Shown here one piece after another: positions 1 to 4,654 of a stretch of 5,824 bases of DNA. Position 1 is the first letter of the stretch; each line of letters opens with the position of its first letter. The position numbers and the translations under genes were made by a program. Source of the DNA: Candidatus Aenigmatarchaeota archaeon (GTDB taxonomy: Archaea; Aenigmatarchaeota; Aenigmatarchaeia; QMZP01); contig DAOVGQ010000045.1 in assembly GCA_030672315.1 (NCBI GenBank), forward strand, positions 1 through 5,824, written 5' to 3'. The notes under the pieces were generated by a model that searched no databases, had not been told where the DNA came from, and worked only from the letters and a program-made list of their open reading frames with translations.

Positions 1-234
1 GTACTGGGCAGTATCCACGCCGGTTGGGTGGTAGCGCATCTCGTCCACGCCGAGCTCCCAGTTGTTCTGCATGGCCTCCGTACCCAGCCTGTAGAAGAAG
101 AACGGGTCAAGGGCCTGTATCTCCCCGAACCTTGCGGGAAATGACCTCAGCCAGAGGGCAGAGGCAAAGATAACAAGGAGTATGACAAGGGGGGCATATC
201 TCTTCAGAGCATCCCTGGGATTGAGTTTTTTCAT
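1..234 (-). CDS. aglB: STT3/AglB-type oligosaccharyltransferase, N-terminal fragment (cut by window edge)
   Basis: Translating the minus strand from the ATG at 234-232 gives 78 codons open to the left edge. The protein starts MKKLNPRDALKRYAP, followed by a hydrophobic membrane segment at about residues 14-29, as in the first transmembrane helix of STT3 proteins. Residues 41-50 (ALDPFFFYRL) match the STT3 first-loop motif D-P-[YWF]-[FY]-x-x-R, whose Asp (D43 here) is a catalytic metal ligand in the family. Residues 67-72 (RYHPTG) resemble the Y-P-[ST]-G that follows in archaeal AglB. The family transfers an oligosaccharide from a dolichol-type lipid carrier to Asn of N-x-S/T sequons on the outer membrane face. 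The C-terminal WWDYG-containing domain lies outside the window, so completeness cannot be judged. A possible ribosome-binding GGTG ends 5 bases before the ATG. The assignment rests on a short but characteristic stretch. Confidence 0.82.
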   Translation of the reverse strand, partial: MKKLNPRDALKRYAPLVILLVIFASALWLRSFPARFGEIQALDPFFFYRLGTEAMQNNWELGVDEMRYHPTGVDTAQY

Positions 235-259
235 GCAGACACCGTTGTTACTTTTTAGT

Positions 260-277
260 AGAAACTTATTTAAGTTT
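260..277 (-). promoter_or_regulatory. Candidate TATA element of the STT3/AglB gene, within an inverted repeat
   Basis: On the minus strand the gap before the STT3 gene contains CTTAAATAAG, centred near 269. That would place transcription start near 242, about 8 bases before the ATG. The element lies inside an inverted repeat (262-277: AAACTTA, 2-base spacer, TAAGTTT) that overlaps the rpoL stop codon. An A/T-rich box at this distance fits an archaeal promoter, but the sequence is not a strong consensus and read-through from rpoL is equally possible. Confidence 0.4.
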
Positions 278-545
278 ATTTCTTCAGCGCCCTCTTGAAT
301 GCCCTTGAGAAGTCCCTGCTGTCGTCTATTGCTATCTGTGAAGCATCCTGGAGGGTCTTGGCCGGTCTCTTGGACCTTATGATAATCTCAGGCTGGGATA
401 TATAGGGGTGCTGGATGATATAGGATGCCTGCCTGGCCCCGGCCTTCCAGGCATTCTCCCTTATGAGGTTGAGCATGGTGTGAGTCTCTCCCCTGACCTC
501 GACCCTTAACTTCTCCTTGCCCTTTTCGGTAGCAGTGAGTTCCAT
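276..545 (-). CDS. rpoL: DNA-directed RNA polymerase subunit L (Rpo11)
   Basis: This 89-residue protein matches the archaeal RNA polymerase subunit L / eukaryotic Rpb11 family in length and layout. Residues 12-33 hold the family core around GETHTMLNLIRENAW, equivalent to the G-E-x-H-T-L-x-N-x-L-R signature. Residues 40-59 hold ASYIIQHPYIS followed by PEIIIRSK, matching the conserved Y-x-x-x-H-P stretch and the next strand. A charged helix (about 63-89) ends the protein. In archaea RpoL pairs with RpoD (the Rpb3 homologue) to form the alpha-like assembly platform of the polymerase. The start at 545 gives a normal N-terminus, and AAGGCGATTAC before the ATG gives only a partial Shine-Dalgarno match. 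It lies 24 bases downstream of the phosphohexomutase stop and 41 bases before the STT3 start. Its TATA box appears to lie inside the end of the upstream gene. Confidence 0.93.
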   Translation of the reverse strand: MELTATEKGKEKLRVEVRGETHTMLNLIRENAWKAGARQASYIIQHPYISQPEIIIRSKRPAKTLQDASQIAIDDSRDFSRAFKRALKK

Positions 546-569
546 GTAATCGCCTTATACAAGTTGAAC

Positions 570-1931
570 CTATGGCTTTATATATTTTTTAAGTATGCCT
601 GAGAACTCCCCCTTCAGGGCCTCGAGGTCCACCCCTGTCCTGGCCTCCACTGTGAGCCTTATCTTTGGCTGGGTATTGGAGGGCCTCACAAGAATCCATC
701 CGTTCTCAAAGTCCACCCTGACCCCGTCCATGGTGTCCATGTTGGGGTAGCGCTTCCTCAGCTCCTCGCGCACACTGTCCATGACCTGGAACTTCCTCTC
801 ATCAGAGACATCGAAGCTGAGCCTTTCAAAGGGAAGGCTCGGTATTCCCCCAGCAAGCTCTGAAAGCCTTTCTTCCCTCCTGCTTAAGGCACAGGCAAAG
901 TAGTAGGATATTGCCAGGGAGTCGTCAAAGGGGAAGATTGACGGAACAGAATAGTGGCCTGACGGCTCCATGCCAAAACATGCCCTGTGCTCAGAGGCCC
1001 CCTTCATGAGGTAATTATGTCCGACCCTGACCCTGTGGACAGAGCGCTTGAACCTCTCTGCAATCATGTCTATTGTCTTGGTGGACTCAACATTGACCAC
1101 TATGGGCCCGGGCTGCTCCTTGAGGAGCTCTGACAGCATGATGTAGGACACCTGCTCGGGTGCGAGCCTCTCGCCCCTCTCATCCAGAATTACCACCCTG
1201 TCACCGTCCCCGTCATAGGCCATACCCAGGTCGCGGCCCTTGACCCCTCTCTTCAGGACATTGAGCGGGTCTGATATAGGGTCAGGCAGTCTGGAAGGGA
1301 AGTTCCCGTCAACCTCCTCAAGGGTCACATACACGTCAAAGCCGGCCCTGGTGAAAAGCTCCCGCACGACCAGCCCTGCTGCCCCGTGCCCTGTGTCTAG
1401 GGTAATCTTCAGGCCTCTCTGCGGCCTTATCTTGGACAGAAGATGCTCTATGTATTCTGCTATGACATCCCGGCTCTTAACGGCGACCAGCTTCCCTCTA
1501 CCGGATTCCCTTATCCTGTTCTCAAAAAAGTTCTGCTCGAGCTTCTTGATATCCTCCTCCATAAATCCTATGCCATGGCTGCTGAAGAACTTGAGACCGT
1601 TCCATTCACTTCCGAGGTGCGATGCAGTCACATAGGCATAGGTCATACCCCGCCTCCAGGCATGGAACATTCCTGTGCCCAGGGGGAGCATCCCAATATC
1701 GGTCACGTTCTTGCCCGTGGACAGCACACCCTCTGCAAAGGCCCTGGCAAGCCCCTCACCAGAGAGCCTGCCGTCCCTGGCCAGGACGACTGTGTCACCC
1801 TCTATCAGCCCGGAGAATGCCAGGCCGATTCTCTCCATGACCTTCTCGGTGAGGGTTTCGCCATAGATTCCCCTTATATCATAGGCCCTGAATATGGACT
1901 CTACCTTGCCAGACTCGGGTTTCTTTGGCAT
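570..1931 (-). CDS. Phosphomannomutase/phosphoglucomutase-family alpha-D-phosphohexomutase
   Basis: The 453-residue protein has the four-domain phosphohexomutase plan and typical length. FRAYDIRG (residues 14-21) opens domain 1. TASH (102-105) carries the Ser that becomes phosphorylated (S104). DGDGDR (240-245) is the magnesium-binding loop. GMEPSGH (320-326) is the sugar-specificity loop with Glu and Ser contacting substrate hydroxyls. RPSNTQPKIRLTVEA (416-430) is the phosphate-binding loop of domain 4. The enzyme interconverts hexose-6-phosphate and hexose-1-phosphate through a bisphosphate intermediate in the cytoplasm, feeding nucleotide-sugar synthesis. Mannose and glucose are the likely substrates because of the E-x-S-G-H loop, but a glucosamine mutase role cannot be excluded. 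The usual TASHNP is TASHLG here, so the two positions after the active-site His deviate from the common form. The ATG at 1931 is the only sensible start before FRAYDIRG. An STT3 gene two genes downstream suggests a role in glycan supply (inference). Confidence 0.9.
   Translation of the reverse strand: MPKKPESGKVESIFRAYDIRGIYGETLTEKVMERIGLAFSGLIEGDTVVLARDGRLSGEGLARAFAEGVLSTGKNVTDIGMLPLGTGMFHAWRRGMTYAYVTASHLGSEWNGLKFFSSHGIGFMEEDIKKLEQNFFENRIRESGRGKLVAVKSRDVIAEYIEHLLSKIRPQRGLKITLDTGHGAAGLVVRELFTRAGFDVYVTLEEVDGNFPSRLPDPISDPLNVLKRGVKGRDLGMAYDGDGDRVVILDERGERLAPEQVSYIMLSELLKEQPGPIVVNVESTKTIDMIAERFKRSVHRVRVGHNYLMKGASEHRACFGMEPSGHYSVPSIFPFDDSLAISYYFACALSRREERLSELAGGIPSLPFERLSFDVSDERKFQVMDSVREELRKRYPNMDTMDGVRVDFENGWILVRPSNTQPKIRLTVEARTGVDLEALKGEFSGILKKYIKP
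577..590 (-). promoter_or_regulatory. Candidate TATA box of rpoL, inside the 3' end of the upstream gene
   Basis: The minus strand reads AAAAAATATATAAA here, an excellent archaeal TATA-like element centred near 582. A start point about 27 bases downstream falls near 555, giving a leader of about 10 bases before the rpoL ATG at 545. The box is made of the last Lys-Lys-Tyr-Ile-Lys codons of the phosphohexomutase gene, so the composition is partly explained by coding. The distance still fits a real promoter that lets rpoL be expressed independently of its upstream neighbour. Confidence 0.55.
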
Positions 1932-1941
1932 GAAAAATCCC

Positions 1942-1957
1942 TTAACTATATAGTTAA
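1942..1957. promoter_or_regulatory. 16-bp perfect palindrome, candidate operator before the phosphohexomutase gene
   Basis: TTAACTATATAGTTAA is a perfect inverted repeat with no spacer. It lies 10 bases before the ATG at 1931. If the TATA element is the TTTTTATTATT at 1963-1973, the palindrome covers roughly -2 to -17 relative to the start point, where an archaeal repressor dimer would block polymerase recruitment. Its own TATATA core is too close to the ATG to serve as the TATA box. A/T-rich palindromes can arise by chance in such gaps, so the regulatory role is a hypothesis. Confidence 0.4.
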
Positions 1958-1962
1958 CTGGA

Positions 1963-1973
1963 ATAATAAAAAC
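1963..1973 (-). promoter_or_regulatory. Candidate TATA box of the phosphohexomutase gene
   Basis: The minus strand reads TTTTTATTATT centred near 1967, placing transcription start near 1940 and leaving a leader of about 9 bases (GGATTTTTC) before the ATG at 1931. The T-run lies 15-19 bases past the HMG-CoA reductase stop codon and could equally act as an archaeal oligo-T terminator for that gene. Both roles are possible in this 57-base gap. Confidence 0.42.
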
Positions 1974-1988
1974 CCTTAGTATTTTAGG

Positions 1989-3248
1989 CTATCCCAGTTC
2001 CTTGAGAATCTGCTCCGCCCTTGCCACAGAGATGTCCCTTTCCTCAACCATCCTGGCCGCTACCCTGTCTATCAAATCACTCTTGGCCCCAGCCATGACT
2101 GCTATGTTCTTGGCATGCAATTTCATGTGGCCAACCTGGATTCCCTCTGTTGCCAGGGCCCTCAGGGCGGCAAAGTTCTGGGCCAGCCCCACAGCGGCCA
2201 CTACCTGGGCAACTTCCTGGGCTGTCTTTATTCCAAGAATCTTCAGGGCCACCCTGGCAACCGGGTTGGTCCTGGTGGCCCCGCCCACTGTGCCAATGGC
2301 TATGGGAAGCTCTATGCTTCCCACAAGGTTGCCCTCACCATCCTTCTCGTACTTGGTCAGGGAGGTGTAGGGCCTTTCAAACGAGGCAAAGGAGTGCGCC
2401 CCTGCCTCTACTGCCCTGAAATCATTTCCAGTGGCTATGGCCACGGCGTCTATACCGTTCATTATCCCCTTGTTGTGCGTGGTGCACCTGTACTGGTCTG
2501 CACAGGCAAAGGCGTAGGCCTCCAGGATTCCCTGGACAGTGTCCTCACCAATGACCTCTTTTTTCCAGACTGCCCTTGCACGGGCCAGCCTCCTGGTCGC
2601 TAGGTTGGAGATTATCCTCAGCCTTGTGCTGCCTCCAGATGCCTCCTCCAGGAGGGGGGTTATCCCCTCTGCCATGGTGTTGATTGCATTGGCCCCCATG
2701 GCATCCCTCACGTCAACCATGATATGAACTATGAGCATCCTGCCCTGCTTGGTCTCGATGTCCCTTACCTCCACGTCCCTGGCCCCCCCACCGAACTTCA
2801 CTAGGGTGGAGTCCTGTTTGTTGCAGAGTTCGATAATCTCCTGTTTTTTATCCAGTATGGCCTGTCTGGCCCTCTCAATGTCAGGGACACCAACAATCTG
2901 TATCTGGCCAATCATCACGGGCTCGTCTGTGCTGGCCTTGAATCCCCCACCAGGCCTGGCAAGCCTTGCTGCATTGGAGGCAGCAGCCACAACAGAGGGC
3001 TCCTCAATGGCCATGGGAATGAGGACATCCCTTCTATTTATCCTGAAATTAGTGGCCACGCCAAAGGGAATCTCCATGGTCCCTATCACATTCTCAATCA
3101 TCCTGCCTGCTGTATCAAGGTCAAGCCTCCCTGTCTTCTTCAGGATCTGCAGGTCCTCCTCCTCAAGGCCGGCAAAGCCCCTGACAATGTCCAGTCTCTC
3201 CCCTGGGCTGAGTTTGTGGAAACCAGGAAGCTCCGAAGTCCTGTCCAT
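1989..3248 (-). CDS. hmgA: Hydroxymethylglutaryl-CoA reductase, class II
   Basis: The 419-residue protein aligns over its length with class II HMG-CoA reductases (mvaA type, about 430 residues in Pseudomonas mevalonii). It lacks the membrane anchor of eukaryotic class I enzymes. The N-terminus (LPGFHKLSPGERL, residues 7-19) is typical of class II. IENVIGTMEIPFGVATNF (51-68) and IEEPSVVAAAS (81-91) form the HMG-CoA site, with the catalytic Glu at 83. DVRDAMGANAINTMAEG (179-195) is the dinucleotide-binding stretch. HNKG (258-261) supplies Lys260, GNDFRA (274-279) supplies Asp276, and GHMKLHAKN (373-381) carries the catalytic His378 at the start of the mobile C-terminal flap. All four catalytic residues are present. 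The enzyme reduces HMG-CoA to mevalonate in the cytosol, the committed step to isoprenoid lipids in archaea. An Asp/Glu versus basic residue choice for NADH or NADPH cannot be judged safely by eye. The start at 3248 has a Shine-Dalgarno-like GGAGTGTGAT, which lies in an unusual structured leader. Confidence 0.95.
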   Translation of the reverse strand: MDRTSELPGFHKLSPGERLDIVRGFAGLEEEDLQILKKTGRLDLDTAGRMIENVIGTMEIPFGVATNFRINRRDVLIPMAIEEPSVVAAASNAARLARPGGGFKASTDEPVMIGQIQIVGVPDIERARQAILDKKQEIIELCNKQDSTLVKFGGGARDVEVRDIETKQGRMLIVHIMVDVRDAMGANAINTMAEGITPLLEEASGGSTRLRIISNLATRRLARARAVWKKEVIGEDTVQGILEAYAFACADQYRCTTHNKGIMNGIDAVAIATGNDFRAVEAGAHSFASFERPYTSLTKYEKDGEGNLVGSIELPIAIGTVGGATRTNPVARVALKILGIKTAQEVAQVVAAVGLAQNFAALRALATEGIQVGHMKLHAKNIAVMAGAKSDLIDRVAARMVEERDISVARAEQILKELG

Positions 3249-3252
3249 AAAA

Positions 3253-3284
3253 TCACACTCCTACTCGAATAGGAGGCAGGCACC
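3253..3284. repeat. Direct repeat unit 1 (proximal to hmgA)
   Basis: On the plus strand this 32-base unit begins TCACACTCC (3253-3261) and ends GGCAGGCACC (3275-3284), with 13 variable bases between. The same ends occur in the next unit, 3 bases away. Its 3' edge in the hmgA sense is 4 T residues from the start codon. Confidence 0.8.
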
Positions 3285-3287
3285 TTT

Positions 3288-3320
3288 TCACACTCCGTTG
3301 CTTCTGCAACGGCAGGCACC
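3288..3320. repeat. Direct repeat unit 2
   Basis: This 33-base unit also begins TCACACTCC (3288-3296) and ends GGCAGGCACC (3311-3320), with 14 bases between that form a perfect stem-loop together with the flanking CC/GG (3295-3301 pairs with 3306-3312). The exact identity of 19 flanking bases with unit 1 makes a tandem duplication likely, followed by divergence of the stems. Confidence 0.8.
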
Positions 3321-3350
3321 AAATCCCTTTACAGGGTTTGCAGGCATACC
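3321..3350. repeat. Degenerate third unit
   Basis: TGCAGGCATACC (3339-3350) resembles the GGCAGGCACC end of the two complete units. The preceding bases can form a short stem (AAATCCC at 3321-3327 with GGGTTT at 3334-3339, one bulge). The TCACACTCC end is missing, so this is at most a decayed or partial copy. It abuts the TATA-like element of hmgA. Confidence 0.4.
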
Positions 3351-3362
3351 TTTAAATATAAA
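3351..3362 (-). promoter_or_regulatory. Candidate TATA box of hmgA
   Basis: The minus strand reads TTTATATTTAAA, a good archaeal TATA element centred near 3357. The predicted start near 3330 gives a leader of about 80 bases containing both complete hairpin units. An alternative box (TTATATTAATTT, minus strand of 3386-3397) would start the transcript near 3365 and also include the third, degenerate unit. A leader this long contrasts with the roughly 10-base leaders predicted for the other genes here. Confidence 0.5.
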
Positions 3363-3385
3363 GCTTCCTGGCAACGCCGATTGCT

Positions 3386-3397
3386 AAATTAATATAA
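3386..3397 (+). promoter_or_regulatory. Candidate TATA box of the CNNM/CorC gene (leaderless transcript)
   Basis: AAATTAATATAA is centred near 3392, about 28 bases before the ATG at 3421. This places transcription start at or next to the start codon. No Shine-Dalgarno-like sequence precedes the ATG (AATAATATATC), which agrees with a leaderless mRNA, a common arrangement in many archaea. Confidence 0.55.
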
Positions 3398-3420
3398 TCC
3401 AGAGTGAACAATAATATATC

Positions 3421-4653
3421 ATGCTAGAAGCCCAAATCATGATTCTCATAGCCCTCCTGATACTGTCGGCCTTTTTCTCAAGCGTTGAGACCGCCCTGAT
3501 ATCAGTGAACAGCATCAAGGTCAGGTCCCTGGTAAAGCAGAAGAGGAAGGGGGCAGAAGCCCTTCAGCGGCTCAAGAACAAGCCTGAGAGGCTTCTTATA
3601 ACAATCCTGGTGGGAAACAACCTCGTCAACATAGGTGCTGCTGCACTGGCAACATCAATAACCTATGGGATGTTCGGTGACCTGGGGATAGGCATAGCCA
3701 CAGGGGTAATGACCCTGCTAATCCTGGTCTTTGGGGAGATAACACCCAAGTCCTATGCTGCCCAGAATGCAGTGAGCATGTCCCTGAAGGTGGCGAGGCC
3801 GGTTGAGATACTGGGCAAGATACTCTTTCCCATAGTCCGCTCCCTGGAGGCCCTGACAGGCTTCATGATGAGGCGCTTCGGTTCAAAGGAGGCCGAGGCC
3901 CTGACAGAGGACGAGCTCAAGACAATTGTCACCGTGGGGGCTGAGCAGGGAATAATAAGAAAGCAGGTGGCAGGCATGATGGAGAGCCTGATAGAGTTCG
4001 AGAAGACCAAGGTGAACGAGGTAATGACCCCGGAGAGCGACATGCTCACCCTTGAGGGGAACAAGACCATCAAGAGTGTCCTGGACTTTGTTGTGAAGAC
4101 CCCCTACTCCAGGTATCCTGTCTACGGGGGGGACAAGGACAACATAATCGGCATTGCCGATGTGGATGAGATACTCTCCATGGTCAAGGCAGGGAGGCTC
4201 AAGAGGAAGGTGACCAGCATATCCAAGAAGCCATTATTTGTGCCAGAGAAGAAGGAGATAATGAACCTGCTCAATGACTTTGAGGAGAAGGGGACTCACA
4301 TGGCAATAGTTGTTGATGAGTACGGCCATGTCATGGGCCTTGTTACCATGGATGATGTCCTTGAGGAAATTGTGGGTGACATATTTGACAAGAGCAAGAA
4401 GCCCAATATGTACATAAAGGTGCTGAACCCCAATGAGCTTCTGGTGGATGGCAGGGCCCCTATAGACATCCTGGAGGAATACATTGACCTGGGCCTTAAG
4501 GAGAGGGGCTTCGACACCCTTGCAGGCCTGATACTCAAGAAGACAGGCAGGATACCCCAGAGGGGTGAGGTGGTGAGGCTCAAGCGGGCAAGGATGATAA
4601 TAGAGGATGCAAGCTCCATGACAGTGAAGAGGGTAAGGATAGTCAGGCGATAG
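3421..4653 (+). CDS. CNNM/CorC (HlyC/CorC, UPF0053) family membrane protein with CBS domains
   Basis: The 410-residue protein shows the full domain order of the family. A CNNM (DUF21) membrane domain spans about residues 1-150, with hydrophobic helices near 6-28, 57-80 and 86-106. It carries the characteristic SSVETALIS (20-28), VGNNLVNIGA (64-73) and FGEITPK (104-110). A CBS pair follows (about 195-320), marked by VMTPESDM (201-208), SRYPVY (230-235), MAIVVDEYGHVMGLVTMDD (294-312) and LEEIVGDIFD (314-323). A C-terminal CorC_HlyC domain (about 328-408) contains VDGRAPIDILEEYI and GFDTLAGLILKKTGRIPQRG. Proteins of this family are sodium-coupled magnesium exporters or related divalent-cation transporters regulated by nucleotide binding to the CBS pair. 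Substrate here is inferred from the family. The gene starts a rightward transcription unit and is followed after 1 base by dph2. Confidence 0.92.
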   Translation: MLEAQIMILIALLILSAFFSSVETALISVNSIKVRSLVKQKRKGAEALQRLKNKPERLLITILVGNNLVNIGAAALATSITYGMFGDLGIGIATGVMTLLILVFGEITPKSYAAQNAVSMSLKVARPVEILGKILFPIVRSLEALTGFMMRRFGSKEAEALTEDELKTIVTVGAEQGIIRKQVAGMMESLIEFEKTKVNEVMTPESDMLTLEGNKTIKSVLDFVVKTPYSRYPVYGGDKDNIIGIADVDEILSMVKAGRLKRKVTSISKKPLFVPEKKEIMNLLNDFEEKGTHMAIVVDEYGHVMGLVTMDDVLEEIVGDIFDKSKKPNMYIKVLNPNELLVDGRAPIDILEEYIDLGLKERGFDTLAGLILKKTGRIPQRGEVVRLKRARMIIEDASSMTVKRVRIVRR

Positions 4654-4654
4654 C

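Larger units (their letters stand above)
3253..3320 (-). promoter_or_regulatory. Structured leader of hmgA: two tandem hairpin units, the proximal one covering the ribosome-binding site
   Basis: Read in the hmgA sense, two adjacent units share GGTGCCTGCC at the 5' side and GGAGTGTGA at the 3' side, but their middles differ. The distal unit (3320-3288) folds as CCGTTGC, loop AGAA, GCAACGG. The proximal unit (3284-3253) folds as CTCCTAT, loop TCGA, GTAGGAG, with one G-U pair. Both are 7-bp stems with 4-base loops, so stem sequence differs while structure is kept. In the proximal unit GGAG (3261-3258) is 9 bases before the ATG at 3248 and is fully paired with CTCC, so this hairpin would hide the ribosome-binding site. 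Such an arrangement suggests translational control by a ligand, protein or temperature. I know of no named RNA family that fits, and no expression evidence is available. Confidence 0.6.

Noticed and set aside
1946..1952. TATATAG inside the palindrome as the TATA box of the phosphohexomutase gene
   Set aside because: It would put the start point at about 1923, inside the coding region and past the only good start codon.
1443..1979. 178-codon plus-strand frame opposite the phosphohexomutase
   Set aside because: It lies fully inside the catalytic gene in antisense, has no promoter or ribosome-binding signal, and resembles no family known to me.
3253..3350. Short CRISPR array or tRNA-like remnant in the divergent region
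   Set aside because: The variable middles are only 13-14 bases and self-complementary, unlike spacers, and no cloverleaf or T-loop sequence can be formed.
3351..3362. TTTAAATATAAA as the plus-strand TATA box of the CNNM gene
   Set aside because: It would start the mRNA near 3384 with a 37-base leader lacking a ribosome-binding site. The box at 3386-3397 fits a leaderless start much better.
2731..3387. 218-codon open frame on the plus strand opposite HMG-CoA reductase
   Set aside because: It is antisense to a complete, well-conserved enzyme. Its Ser/Leu-rich composition is what a GC-rich reverse frame produces, and it has no recognisable domain.
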